Source: Enterococcus wangshanyuanii (GTDB lineage: Bacteria; Bacillota; Bacilli; Lactobacillales; Enterococcaceae). From it: a stretch of DNA of 64,000 nt. The stretch is from assembly GCF_002197645.1 (NCBI RefSeq), contig NZ_CP021874.1, forward strand, positions 3,410,001 through 3,474,000, written 5' to 3'. Every line of letters starts with the position of its first letter. Position 1 is the stretch's first letter. The translations under genes and the position numbers were made by a program. Shown in pieces: positions 17,834-26,544 of this stretch. The notes beneath the pieces were generated by a model. That model was not told the DNA's origin, did no database searches, and was given only the letters and a program-made list of their open reading frames with translations.

Positions 17834-18046
17834 TTAAAACTCCGTTAATGAGAATTCCGCATGCTCTTGTTCATAAGCTAAATGATTTTCATCAAGTGCT
17901 TGGATGTACTCAATATTGTATGGGGTATTTTCTTCTACTTGTTGGCGTACGATAACATCATTTTCAGCCTCAACATAGATTGATTTTGTATCTTCTCTTT
18001 TTGGGTTGCGTGTTTTTGTCTCTTGGTAATAAACTTTATAGATCAT
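17834..18046 (-). CDS. rpoY: RNA polymerase epsilon subunit
   Basis: A 70-residue acidic protein with [19 protein letters not shown] and [25 protein letters not shown], the signature of the Firmicutes small RNA polymerase subunit RpoY (DUF1447, YkzG). Ribosome-binding site AAAGGAGAAG. It binds the jaw region of core RNA polymerase. Being cotranscribed with rnjA links transcription and RNA decay functions. Confidence 0.93.
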   Translation of the reverse strand: MIYKVYYQETKTRNPKREDTKSIYVEAENDVIVRQQVEENTPYNIEYIQALDENHLAYEQEHAEFSLTEF

Positions 18047-18299
18047 AAGTATCTTCTCCTTTATCTGCCGCAGCAGTTGATTATGTATGTCTTATTTTTT
18101 ACAGTAATTTTGAACACAACAAAACGAGGTGGCTGACCACCTTAAAAAACAATTGCCATCAAAAACATTCGTTGATGATGAAATGAAGCCTCGACTTTGC
18201 TTCATTGCTCTTACTTTATGGAAATTATCTTTCTTTCAACCGTCCGTTGTGTTGTACTGAACAACAATTAATAAGTATTTTATCACAGAATAATAAATA
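18047..18299 (-). ncRNA. Structured 5' leader of rpoY-rnjA
   Basis: About 245 bases lie between the predicted promoter and rpoY without a gene. On the minus strand the leader can form at least three hairpins: ATGAAGC/GCTTCAT at 18183-18205, CATCAA/TTGATG at 18157-18177 and AGGTGG/CCACCT at 18127-18142. It matches no riboswitch I recognise. A cis-acting stability or attenuation element is an inference. Confidence 0.4.
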
Positions 18300-18327
18300 A
18301 GTATAGAAACAGACTTATGACTTTAAA
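18300..18327 (-). promoter_or_regulatory. Promoter for rpoY-rnjA
   Basis: On the minus strand TTTAAA (18327-18322), 16 bases, TATACT (18305-18300). It lies just outside the upstream DUF454 gene. Confidence 0.5.
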
Positions 18328-18334
18328 GAAAAAC

Positions 18335-18727
18335 TTAGGATCGTTCGGACTTTTCTGCTTCTTTGCCGTTCTTTTTATTGAAGTATAGATTGAGTGCAAT
18401 CAAGTGGGCCACATAAACGAAGGTCAAAGTCATCGTCATAAACGGGTTGCGTACGATCAAGCAAGGGATCGCAAAAACAATAAATAAGGTAGTGAATAAT
18501 TTTACCCGTCCCATAGGAGTGATTTTCTTTTCCACGATCGACTCTTGAATATACTTTTGATAATGATTGGATCCGATAAATTTTGCATATAATCTTTCCG
18601 AACTACGCATCCAGAAAAAGGCTGTCAGCAGATAAAAAACAGTTGTGGGCAAAATAGGTAAAAAAATACCTAATGTACCTAAAACAAAAGTCAAACTGCC
18701 TAAAGAAATATAAAGAATTTTTTTCAT
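18335..18727 (-). CDS. DUF454 (YbaN-like) membrane protein
   Basis: A 130-residue protein with a strongly hydrophobic N-terminus (GSLTFVLGTLGIFLPILPTTVFYLL) and further membrane segments near residues 78-115. The Gly/Leu/Pro-rich start, AFFWMRSSERLYAKF and IPCLIVRNPF fit the DUF454/YbaN family. The role of the family is poorly defined; links to haem or iron uptake have been suggested elsewhere but nothing here tests that. The C-terminal tail is highly charged (KKNGKEAEKSERS). Confidence 0.85.
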   Translation of the reverse strand: MKKILYISLGSLTFVLGTLGIFLPILPTTVFYLLTAFFWMRSSERLYAKFIGSNHYQKYIQESIVEKKITPMGRVKLFTTLFIVFAIPCLIVRNPFMTMTLTFVYVAHLIALNLYFNKKNGKEAEKSERS

Positions 18728-18849
18728 TTATATATGTCCATCGCTTTCATATAGATAGTCTAAAAATTAAGGAATCACCATTATACCACAGCAGAAGCTC
18801 TTCTGTTTTTCCTTCATATAAATCAAGTGGAAATTTCGCTTAAATATAA

Positions 18850-18879
18850 TTTACCTACCCCTTATACTTATGCTATAGT
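18850..18879 (+). promoter_or_regulatory. Promoter of efrAB
   Basis: TTTACC, 18 bases, TATAGT with an upstream TG (TGCTATAGT) giving an extended -10. Confidence 0.65.
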
Positions 18880-18918
18880 GGGAGTACTGGATCAAAAAAT
18901 GACAGAGGAGATGATTGA

Positions 18919-20649
18919 TTGAAATTGATGTGGCGTTACACGATGAGATACAAGAAGCTATTGTTTTTAGATTTCATTTGTGTGTTTGGATTTATTTTGA
19001 TAGAGCTTGGGTTACCAACGATTTTAGCACGTATGATCGATGTTGGTATTAAAAATAACGATTATGATTATGTAAAGCAGCAGGGAATATTGATGATTGT
19101 GATCACTGTTATTGGGGTAGCGATGAATATCATGCTGGGATATTTTGGTGCACGGATAACGACGAATATCGTTCGGGATATTCGCGATGATTTATTTGAA
19201 AAGGTACAGACTTTTTCTCATCGTGAATATGAAACGATCGGTGTTTCCTCATTGATTACAAGAACAACGAATGATGCGTATCAAATCATGTTGTTTATGG
19301 GGAATATTTTACGTATCGGATTTATGACACCGATGATGTTTTTTGTTAGTTTGTTTATGGTGGTGCGTACGAGTCCGTCTTTAGGCTGGTTTGTATTGGG
19401 GGCTTTGCCATTTCTTTTAATCGCGGTTGTTTTGATTGCTAAAGTCTCTGAACCATTATCCAATAAGCAACAAAAAAATCTAGATGGAATCAACGGTATT
19501 TTACGAGAAAACCTTTCTGGCTTGCGCGTGATTCGAGCTTTTGTCAATGAAAAATTTGAGGAAAGTCGGTTTAGCAAAGTCAATGAAGAGTATACGAAAA
19601 GTTCAAAAAGCTTGTTCCGTTTGATGGCGGCAGCACAACCGGGCTTCTTTTTCTTATTCAATATCGTGATGGTATTGATTATTTGGAATGGTGCGCTTCA
19701 AATCGATCATGGCAGTCTGCTAGTTGGGGATTTGATTGCTTTTATCGAGTATATATTCCATGCGTTGTTCTCATTTATGTTATTTGCAAGTGTCTTCATG
19801 ATGTATCCGAGAGCAGCTGTTTCAGCTCGTCGGATTCAAGAAGCATTTGATATGGAGCCTGTGATTCGCGAAAATGAAGCAGGAGTGACAGAAACAGAAA
19901 CGAAAGGCTACTTAGAGTTTAAAAATGTAACCTTTGCTTATCCGGGTCATTCTGAAAGTCCTGTGATCCGCAATGTGAGCTTTAAAGCGTCACCGGGTGA
20001 AACAGTTGCCTTTATTGGAAGTACTGGGAGCGGGAAATCAACATTGATCCAGCTGATCCCGCGCTTTTATGACGTGTCAGAAGGTCAAGTCTTACTTGAT
20101 GGTATCGATGTACGTGAGTATAAGTTAAGTGCTTTACGAAACAAAATTGGTTATATTCCGCAAAAGGCCTTACTCTTTACTGGAACGATCGCAGAAAATA
20201 TGCGCTACGGAAAAGAAGATGCAACATTAGAAGAAATGGAGCTGGCAGCGGATATTGCTCAAGCTTCAGAATTTATTTCACAAAAACCAGATGGTTATGA
20301 CGAACTGCTTTCAGAAGGCGGAACAAACTTTTCTGGAGGACAAAAACAACGTTTAGCGATTGCTAGGGCTGTGATTCGTCGTCCGGAAGTCTATATTTTC
20401 GATGATAGTTTTTCTGCATTGGATTATCAGACTGATGCTAATTTAAGAGCACGATTGAAAAAAGAAACAAAAGAATCGACAGTCTTGATCGTTGCACAGC
20501 GTGTGGGCACGATTATGCATGCTGATAAAATCATCGTTTTAAATGAAGGTGACGTAGTCGGTATCGGTACGCACCGTGAATTACTTGAGAATTGCCCAAT
20601 CTATTATGATATTGCGGCTTCTCAATTGTCAGAGGAGGAATTAGCATGA
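18919..20649 (+). CDS. efrA: Heterodimeric ABC multidrug exporter, subunit A (EfrA-like)
   Basis: A 576-residue half-transporter: six membrane helices in residues 1-300, then a nucleotide-binding domain with Walker A GSTGSGKST and signature FSGGQKQR. In Walker B (VYIFDDS) the catalytic Glu is replaced by Asp, which marks the degenerate site of heterodimeric exporters. The start is the TTG at 18919 with GAGGAG upstream. Paired by ATGA overlap with efrB. In E. faecalis EfrAB exports drugs such as fluoroquinolones and dyes. The symbol is based on sequence resemblance and remembered synteny. Confidence 0.82.
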   Translation: MKLMWRYTMRYKKLLFLDFICVFGFILIELGLPTILARMIDVGIKNNDYDYVKQQGILMIVITVIGVAMNIMLGYFGARITTNIVRDIRDDLFEKVQTFSHREYETIGVSSLITRTTNDAYQIMLFMGNILRIGFMTPMMFFVSLFMVVRTSPSLGWFVLGALPFLLIAVVLIAKVSEPLSNKQQKNLDGINGILRENLSGLRVIRAFVNEKFEESRFSKVNEEYTKSSKSLFRLMAAAQPGFFFLFNIVMVLIIWNGALQIDHGSLLVGDLIAFIEYIFHALFSFMLFASVFMMYPRAAVSARRIQEAFDMEPVIRENEAGVTETETKGYLEFKNVTFAYPGHSESPVIRNVSFKASPGETVAFIGSTGSGKSTLIQLIPRFYDVSEGQVLLDGIDVREYKLSALRNKIGYIPQKALLFTGTIAENMRYGKEDATLEEMELAADIAQASEFISQKPDGYDELLSEGGTNFSGGQKQRLAIARAVIRRPEVYIFDDSFSALDYQTDANLRARLKKETKESTVLIVAQRVGTIMHADKIIVLNEGDVVGIGTHRELLENCPIYYDIAASQLSEEELA

Positions 20650-22412
20650 AAAACGCATTCTCTTCTATAAAACGTTTAGGTAGATACGTCAATCCTTACA
20701 AGGGGACATTTATCTTAGTGATTATTTTTACGATTCTGACAGTTGCTTTTAATGCGGCGATGCCTTATGTCTCTGGTTTGCCGATCACAGAAATCAGTAA
20801 AAATGTAGCAGCCGGTGAAGGGCTGAATTATCCATATATCATCCAATGCCTGATTTGGATTTTGATTGTTGGGATCGGTTATTGTGCGGCACAATTTTTA
20901 TCAGGGTATTTGATGGCATCCGTGGTTCAGCATTCGATGCGTGATCTACGTACCGATATCGATGAAAAAATCAATCGTTTGCCTGTATCTTATTTTGATA
21001 AGAATCAGCAAGGAAATATTTTATCTCGTGTGACCAATGACGTAGATGCAGTAAGTAACGCGATGCAGCAAAGTTTTATCAATATTGTATCTGCCGTATT
21101 GGGGATCGTGATGGCGATCGCAATGATGTTTTATATCAATTGGTTGATGGCAGTGATTTCTCTTGTGATGATCCCGTTATCACTGTTTATTTCAAAAACC
21201 ATCGTTAGCTTCTCTCAAAAATATTTCCAAGGGATGCAAAATGCACTTGGTGATTTGAACGGATATGTTCAAGAGAATATGACAGGTTTTAGTGTATTGA
21301 AATTGTATGGTCGTGAAAAGGAAACATTGAATGGCTTTAAAAAGGTCAACCATAATTTAAATAATTTTGGGTTTAAAGCATCGTTTATTTCTGGATTGAT
21401 GTTGCCCCTTGTGCAGATGACTGCTTATGGAACGTATATCGGTATGGCTGTTTTAGGAAGTTACTACGTTATTACTGGTGTGATCGTTGTGGGTCAATTA
21501 CAAGCCTTTATTCAATATATTTGGCAAGTAAGTCAGCCGATGGGGAACATTACCCAATTATCCGCTGCTTTGCAAAGTGCTTCGGCAGCGACAACACGAG
21601 TTTTTGAAATTTTAGACGAGCCGGAAGAAGAATTGAATGAACAAGATGTTCCTTTACCAGCGGAACTACATGGTTCTGTTCAGTTTGAAAATGTCAGCTT
21701 TAGCTATGATCCTGAAAAACCGTTGATCAGAAACTTGAATTTTGAAGTAAAAGCTGGTCAAACAGTGGCGATTGTCGGACCTACTGGAGCAGGTAAAACA
21801 ACCTTGATCAATTTATTGATGCGTTTTTACGATGTAAATGAAGGAGCCATCAAAGTTGACGGGATCGATACGAAAACCATGAATCGAAGTGATGTTCGCT
21901 CTGTTTTCGGCATGGTTTTACAAGATGCTTGGCTATACGAAGGAACGATCGCGGATAATATTCGTTTTGGTAAATTGGATGCAACGGATTATGAAATCGT
22001 CGATGCAGCCAAAACAGCGAATGTCGATCATTTTATCCGTACGATGCCGGATGGTTATGATATGGAAATCAATTCTGAAGGCGATAATGTTTCCTTAGGT
22101 CAAAAACAATTACTAACGATTGCCAGAGCCGTGATTTCTGATCCGAAAATCTTGATTTTAGATGAAGCGACAAGTTCTGTCGATACTCGTTTAGAAGCGC
22201 TGATCCAAAAAGCGATGGATCGCGTAATGGAAGGGCGCACAAGCTTTGTGATTGCTCACCGTCTTTCAACGATTCGAGAAGCGGATTTGATCCTTGTGAT
22301 GAATCAAGGAGAAATCATTGAAAAAGGCACACATAATGAATTGCTTGAACAAGGCGGTTTTTATGAAAAACTTTATAACAGTCAGTTCGCTGAAGACGGC
22401 GATTACGATTAG
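20646..22412 (+). CDS. efrB: Heterodimeric ABC multidrug exporter, subunit B (EfrB-like)
   Basis: A 588-residue half-transporter with six membrane helices and an ATPase domain: Walker A GPTGAGKTT, Walker B ILILDEATSSVD with a normal catalytic Glu, and a degenerate signature VSLGQKQ in place of SGGQ. This complements EfrA exactly: one competent and one inactive ATP site per dimer. ATGA overlap ensures equal synthesis. A strong terminator follows at 22420-22452. Confidence 0.82.
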   Translation: MKNAFSSIKRLGRYVNPYKGTFILVIIFTILTVAFNAAMPYVSGLPITEISKNVAAGEGLNYPYIIQCLIWILIVGIGYCAAQFLSGYLMASVVQHSMRDLRTDIDEKINRLPVSYFDKNQQGNILSRVTNDVDAVSNAMQQSFINIVSAVLGIVMAIAMMFYINWLMAVISLVMIPLSLFISKTIVSFSQKYFQGMQNALGDLNGYVQENMTGFSVLKLYGREKETLNGFKKVNHNLNNFGFKASFISGLMLPLVQMTAYGTYIGMAVLGSYYVITGVIVVGQLQAFIQYIWQVSQPMGNITQLSAALQSASAATTRVFEILDEPEEELNEQDVPLPAELHGSVQFENVSFSYDPEKPLIRNLNFEVKAGQTVAIVGPTGAGKTTLINLLMRFYDVNEGAIKVDGIDTKTMNRSDVRSVFGMVLQDAWLYEGTIADNIRFGKLDATDYEIVDAAKTANVDHFIRTMPDGYDMEINSEGDNVSLGQKQLLTIARAVISDPKILILDEATSSVDTRLEALIQKAMDRVMEGRTSFVIAHRLSTIREADLILVMNQGEIIEKGTHNELLEQGGFYEKLYNSQFAEDGDYD

Positions 22413-22419
22413 TATCTAC

Positions 22420-22452
22420 AAAAGGACATCAATTTTGATGTCCTTTTTTTTC
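22420..22452 (+). terminator. Intrinsic terminator of efrAB
   Basis: Stem AAAGGACATCAA / TTGATGTCCTTT followed by a T run. Confidence 0.92.
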
Positions 22453-22528
22453 GTAATTTGAAGGAACATATTGATCTTACTATTTCATAAAATTTGTTAT
22501 ACTAAAGAGAATAGAAGAGGTGGATCAG

Positions 22529-23020
22529 ATGACAAAAGAGTATTTTATTGCACCAAGTGCTGACGTATATGGAAATGTGGAATTAGCCAAAGATGTTAGT
22601 ATTTGGTTTCAAGCGGTACTAAGAGGAGATAATAATATTATTAAGATCGATACAGGAAGTAACGTTCAAGATGGCACGATCATTCATGTCGACTTGGATG
22701 CATCAGTTAGTATCGGCAAGAATGTAACGATTGGACATCACTGTATGCTCCACGGCTGTACCATTGAAGACGGCGCGTTGATCGGTATGGGGTCAACGAT
22801 TTTAAATCATGCAAAAATAGGTAAAAATAGTTTGATTGGGGCAGGTTCTCTAGTCACAGAAAAAGTCGAAATTCCAGAAAATGTACTAGCATTTGGACGT
22901 CCAGCCAGAGTGATACGACCACTGACGAGAGAAGAAATTCGTAAAAATAAAGAAAATGCTCAACATTATATCGAACGCTCAAAAGAATTTCTTGAAGAAA
23001 AATATCCCCGTTTAACATGA
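22529..23020 (+). CDS. Gamma-carbonic-anhydrase-like hexapeptide repeat protein
   Basis: The ATG at 22529 follows AGAAGAGGTGG; a GTG at 22520 overlaps that signal. The 163-residue product is a left-handed beta helix with hexapeptide repeats and three His in the gamma-CA metal pattern (IIHVD, GHHCMLHGC). The family (YrdA/PaaY-like) binds zinc or related metals; some members are carbonic anhydrases, others of unknown activity. The C-terminal helix packs against the helix (LTREEIRKNKENAQHYIERS). Confidence 0.87.
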   Translation: MTKEYFIAPSADVYGNVELAKDVSIWFQAVLRGDNNIIKIDTGSNVQDGTIIHVDLDASVSIGKNVTIGHHCMLHGCTIEDGALIGMGSTILNHAKIGKNSLIGAGSLVTEKVEIPENVLAFGRPARVIRPLTREEIRKNKENAQHYIERSKEFLEEKYPRLT

Positions 23021-23035
23021 AAGGATGAATCGCAG

Positions 23036-24181
23036 ATGAAAAAAATCAAAGTAATGACCGTATTCGGTACTAGACCAGAGGCTATTAAAATGGCGCCGCT
23101 TATCAAAGAACTAGAACAGCATCCAGAACAATTTGAGTCTGTAGTGACTGTTTCTGCCCAGCACCGACAAATGCTGGATCAAGTCCTGGCAGATTTTCAG
23201 ATCACACCGGATCATGATTTAGATATCATGAAAGCTGGACAAACACTCGCTGATATCACAAGCCAGGTACTGACTAATTTAACAGCCGTCTTACAGGCGG
23301 AAAAACCAGATATTGTATTGGTTCATGGTGATACAACGACATCATTTGCGGCTGCTTTATCTGCTTTTTATCATCAGATCACGATCGGACATGTCGAAGC
23401 AGGATTACGTACGTGGGAAAAATATTCTCCATTTCCAGAAGAATTGAATCGTCAGCTTGTAGATGATTTGACTGATATCTATTTTGCGCCCACAATGGAA
23501 AGTAAAGAAAACTTATTAAAAGAGAATCATCCAGAAGAGCATATTTATATCACAGGAAATACAGCAATCGATGCTATGGCTTACACAATCACTGACGATT
23601 ATCAGAATGAGGTTTTGGAAACAGTCGGAGAAAATCAGCGTTTGATTTTAATGACGATGCACAGACGTGAGAATTTAGGGAGACCGATGGAGCAGGTATT
23701 TAAAGCGGTTCGTCAGTTAATTGAAGAAAATCCTGATATCGACGTGGTTTTCCCGATGCACAAAAACCCGAAAGTCCGTGAGATTGCTGAAACTTATTTA
23801 GCTGGGTTAGACCGGGTTCACTTGATCGAACCACTGGATGTCGTCGACTTCCAAAATCTTGCTGCACGAAGCTACTTGATTTTGACAGATTCCGGCGGTG
23901 TTCAAGAAGAAGCACCATCTTTAGGTGTTCCCGTGTTGGTCTTAAGAGATACAACAGAGCGTCCGGAAGGCGTCAAAGCTGGGACATTAAAACTGGTAGG
24001 AACAGATCAAAAAATCGTCTATCATACAGTCACTGAGCTATTGACGAATGAAATGGCCTATAAGGAAATGGCTCATGCCGAGAATCCTTATGGTGATGGT
24101 AATGCAAGTCAGCGAATTCTTGAAGCGATCGCGTATGAGTTCCAGCAAACACAAAAGGCCCCCTCTGCTTTTCAATCTTAA
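23036..24181 (+). CDS. wecB: UDP-N-acetylglucosamine 2-epimerase
   Basis: A 381-residue GT-B fold enzyme with KVMTVFGTRPEAIKMAPLI at the start, HGDTTTSFAAAL, HVEAGLRT, MHRRENLG and TDSGGVQEEAPSLG: all the signatures of non-hydrolysing UDP-GlcNAc 2-epimerases (WecB/MnaA). It makes UDP-ManNAc, used in teichoic acid linkage units and surface polysaccharides. It is 15 bases after the hexapeptide gene and probably cotranscribed. It could supply the EPS locus or the wall polymer made elsewhere. Confidence 0.95.
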   Translation: MKKIKVMTVFGTRPEAIKMAPLIKELEQHPEQFESVVTVSAQHRQMLDQVLADFQITPDHDLDIMKAGQTLADITSQVLTNLTAVLQAEKPDIVLVHGDTTTSFAAALSAFYHQITIGHVEAGLRTWEKYSPFPEELNRQLVDDLTDIYFAPTMESKENLLKENHPEEHIYITGNTAIDAMAYTITDDYQNEVLETVGENQRLILMTMHRRENLGRPMEQVFKAVRQLIEENPDIDVVFPMHKNPKVREIAETYLAGLDRVHLIEPLDVVDFQNLAARSYLILTDSGGVQEEAPSLGVPVLVLRDTTERPEGVKAGTLKLVGTDQKIVYHTVTELLTNEMAYKEMAHAENPYGDGNASQRILEAIAYEFQQTQKAPSAFQS

Positions 24182-24214
24182 AAATAGTTAAATAATAGAG
24201 TAGGAGTGATCTAT

Positions 24215-24568
24215 ATGTACTTGAATATTAGTGAAGAAGCGAAACAAAAGTTGATGCCGTATACGAAAGATCAAGCAGTGATTGTTTTGGATTTGGATGA
24301 TGGTGTAGGAAAATACTCAAAGATGGGCGTTTGTTCCTTAGATACAAGCTTTCGGATTTTATTACTGGATCAAGCGCAGGATCGCTCAGATTTTAACGCC
24401 GCAGTAGAATCTGATTTAGGAACAATTTACATCAAGGATTACTCACATCGGTATTTGGATAAGGAAATGACATTAGCAGTTGATCCTCGGTTGCAGGTTC
24501 TAAAGCTAAACAGTTCTAGTGGGGTTTTAGATGGAAATGTTCCGATCGTGGATTTAAGAGGAGAATGA
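24215..24568 (+). CDS. HesB-fold (Fe-S biosynthesis family) protein
   Basis: The ATG at 24215 has TAGGAG eight bases upstream and gives 117 residues. Sequence (LNISEEAKQKLMPYTKDQAVIVLDLDDG, then YIKDYSHRYLD and LQVLKLNSSSGVLDGNVPIVD) follows the PF01521 HesB-like fold. Only one Cys is present, so it cannot be a classical three-Cys A-type scaffold. The function of this Firmicutes subgroup is not known. A repeat hairpin follows directly. Confidence 0.8.
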   Translation: MYLNISEEAKQKLMPYTKDQAVIVLDLDDGVGKYSKMGVCSLDTSFRILLLDQAQDRSDFNAAVESDLGTIYIKDYSHRYLDKEMTLAVDPRLQVLKLNSSSGVLDGNVPIVDLRGE

Positions 24569-24572
24569 AAAA

Positions 24573-24613
24573 GAGTGCGAAACAAAACGAAAAATCAGTT
24601 TTATTTCGCACTC
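24573..24613. repeat. Dispersed hairpin repeat, copy 1
   Basis: GAGTGCGAAACAAAACGA and its partner TTTTATTTCGCACTC form a near-perfect hairpin. Related copies occur at 32771-32812 and 60191-60236. Similarity with copy 2 extends about 50 bases beyond the hairpin. It also serves as a terminator. Confidence 0.8.
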
Positions 24614-24700
24614 CAAAAGGTAATAAATGGTGGTCGAAAGTTAGGTTATTCAGTAATTTCTCGGAGTTGAATACCTCTGTTTCCAACGTTTATGCGTTTT

Positions 24701-24747
24701 AAAAAGGACTGGGACATAACTCTATGAGTTACGAACCAGTCCTTTTT
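24701..24747. terminator. Bidirectional terminator of the GGCTGGGACA type
   Basis: AAAAAGGACTGG paired with CCAGTCCTTTTT, with an inner ACT/AGT pair. It lies between two converging genes. The GGACTGGGACA core recurs as GGCTGGGACA at 28093. Confidence 0.85.
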
Positions 24748-24768
24748 CACTTCAACTACTCAACCTCT

Positions 24769-25389
24769 TTAATTCGGTCTTTTTAAATCAAATAGTCCAT
24801 CAATATGAGCAAAGGTTGCACCTGCTAGTCGAGCAAGCGGATTAAATTTTTCAGGTAAAATATATTCATTCTCTTGATCAAAAATCTCTTCATCGAAATA
24901 AAAGTCAGTGATCTCAACGATAAACAAATCCGTAATGATCTGCTCTTGTTGATTTTTGATAGGAACATATTGATGCAGCCGAGCCTCCATTCGAAGCGGA
25001 GCAGCTTTAATCCCTGGGACCTTAACAGAACGACTTTGGACTGTTTCGATCTGATTCAGAGTGATTTCACTTTGTTCAGATGGCAGTGGAGCAGAGGTTT
25101 GATTCATTTGTTCAACGTGTGAATCGTTGATTAAATGAATGACTAGCTCTTTTGTATCCAGAATATTTCGAGCAGTATCTTTCATCTCTTTGTTTTGTCT
25201 AAGAATAGATAACGTTGCTAAGGGAATTTCAGAGGCTGCAGCATTGAAAAAACTAAAAGGTGCAGCATTGATCACCCGAGACTCATGATTCATAGATGTT
25301 ACCCACGCAATTGGGCGGGGAATGATACTGCCCGATAAGAATTTGTAACTCTGTTTTTGTGATAAATTCTCTGTTGAATAATGCAGCAT
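24769..25389 (-). CDS. Flavin reductase / FMN-binding split-barrel protein
   Basis: A 206-residue protein with the flavin reductase-like pattern: KFLSGSIIPRPIAWVTSMN near the start, INAAPFSFFNAAASEIPLATLSI, and a C-terminal LARLAGATFAHI. Such proteins bind FMN and reduce it or related substrates with NAD(P)H. It lies 21 bases downstream of a dioxygenase-like gene on the same strand and is likely cotranscribed with it. Paired quinone-detoxifying dioxygenase and flavoprotein genes are common in Firmicutes. Confidence 0.85.
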   Translation of the reverse strand: MLHYSTENLSQKQSYKFLSGSIIPRPIAWVTSMNHESRVINAAPFSFFNAAASEIPLATLSILRQNKEMKDTARNILDTKELVIHLINDSHVEQMNQTSAPLPSEQSEITLNQIETVQSRSVKVPGIKAAPLRMEARLHQYVPIKNQQEQIITDLFIVEITDFYFDEEIFDQENEYILPEKFNPLARLAGATFAHIDGLFDLKRPN

Positions 25390-25410
25390 TATTTTTCTCC
25401 GTTCTTATAT

Positions 25411-26382
25411 TTAACGTTGGTTGTTGGCATCAGAAGTGTCAAAGGGTCGAACATCTGCTTCGATTTCTGATCGTTTTCCTTCTAAAAATGGTGGTAATGA
25501 TAATTTCTCTCCAGCGGCTTCATACGTTTCATCTTCTAAGAAACCAGGACCGTCAGTCGCTAATTCAAACAAGATATGCGGTGCTGCTCTGAAGTAGTCA
25601 GATTTAAAATAGAAACGTTCAACAAAGCCAGAATTAGGGAAGCGTAGTTTAGCGATTTTATCGATCCAAAAGCGTAAGGCATCCTCATCTTCCACACGTA
25701 GTGCTAAATGATGCACATTTCCAAAGCCTTCTTGTGCTTCTGGAAGATCTTCACGATGTTCGACGATGATGCTGGCACCATTTCCGCCTTCTCCTACTTC
25801 AAATAAGTGAAAACTTCCTTCCGCATCGACTAACTTAAAATCCAGTACATCAGATAATACCAACTGCATATGCTCAAAATTTGTTACAGTCACAAAAACT
25901 GGACCTAAGCCGATCAACGCATGCTCAGCTGGAACATTCGCTTTTTTCCAGGGAACACTGGCAGCAACACCATGGTTCTGTTCATCTGAAATTAGTTGAT
26001 AACGTTGATTATCGAAATCTTCAAATTCAAGATATTTTTTTCCGAAACGTTCTTGAATTGGACCGTGATCGATGCCATATTTATTAAAACGATCGACCCA
26101 GTAGTTTAAAGAAGTATCGCTTTTTACACGAAAAGAGGTACGAGAAATAGTGTTCGTTCCCTTTGTTCCCTTAGGCAAACCAGGAAAATCAAAAAAAGTC
26201 ATATCCGTACCGGCAGAGCCTAAATCATCTGCAAAAAATAAATGATAGGTTTGAATATCATCTTGATTGACGGTCTTTTTGATCAAACGTAAACCTAAGA
26301 TATCGGTAAAAAATTCATAAATCTTTTCTGCACTAGATGTCATTGCTGTAACATGGTGAATGCCCTTGATCGTTGTATTCAT
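25411..26382 (-). CDS. Ring-cleaving dioxygenase, MhqO/glyoxalase family
   Basis: The ATG at 26382 follows GGAGGTTTCTATT and gives 323 residues. Two vicinal-oxygen-chelate modules are seen: the first starts IKGIHHVTAMTSSAEKIYEFF, the second around residue 155 (GLGPVFVTVTNFEH). Metal ligands fit GIHHVTA, NVHHLALRV and ILFELATDGPGF. The family is close to B. subtilis MhqO/MhqA, which help detoxify hydroquinones. The promoter is overlapped by two palindromes, pointing to a thiol- or quinone-responsive repressor. Confidence 0.88.
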   Translation of the reverse strand: MNTTIKGIHHVTAMTSSAEKIYEFFTDILGLRLIKKTVNQDDIQTYHLFFADDLGSAGTDMTFFDFPGLPKGTKGTNTISRTSFRVKSDTSLNYWVDRFNKYGIDHGPIQERFGKKYLEFEDFDNQRYQLISDEQNHGVAASVPWKKANVPAEHALIGLGPVFVTVTNFEHMQLVLSDVLDFKLVDAEGSFHLFEVGEGGNGASIIVEHREDLPEAQEGFGNVHHLALRVEDEDALRFWIDKIAKLRFPNSGFVERFYFKSDYFRAAPHILFELATDGPGFLEDETYEAAGEKLSLPPFLEGKRSEIEADVRPFDTSDANNQR

Positions 26383-26413
26383 AATAGAAACCTCCAAATG
26401 TTTTAAATAATGA

Positions 26414-26459
26414 ACTTACTAAAAGTAAGTATACAGTAAAATAGTTGATTTATCAACTA
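26414..26459. promoter_or_regulatory. Operator palindromes over the dioxygenase promoter
   Basis: TAGTTGATTTATCAACTA (26442-26459) covers the -35 element and ACTTACTAAAAGTAAGT (26414-26430) covers the end of the -10 and start region of the minus-strand promoter. Two dyads on one promoter suggest binding of a MarR- or HxlR-type dimeric repressor. Confidence 0.65.
26428..26456 (-). promoter_or_regulatory. Promoter of the dioxygenase-flavin reductase operon
   Basis: On the minus strand TTGATA (26456-26451), 17 bases, TATACT (26433-26428). Confidence 0.8.
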
Positions 26460-26544
26460 CTTTGACTTTCCCTAACTATTGATAGAATGTTGAAAGAAGA
26501 GTAAGATGAGAATAATCATTCTATTAGCGAAAGTAGGGAAAAAA

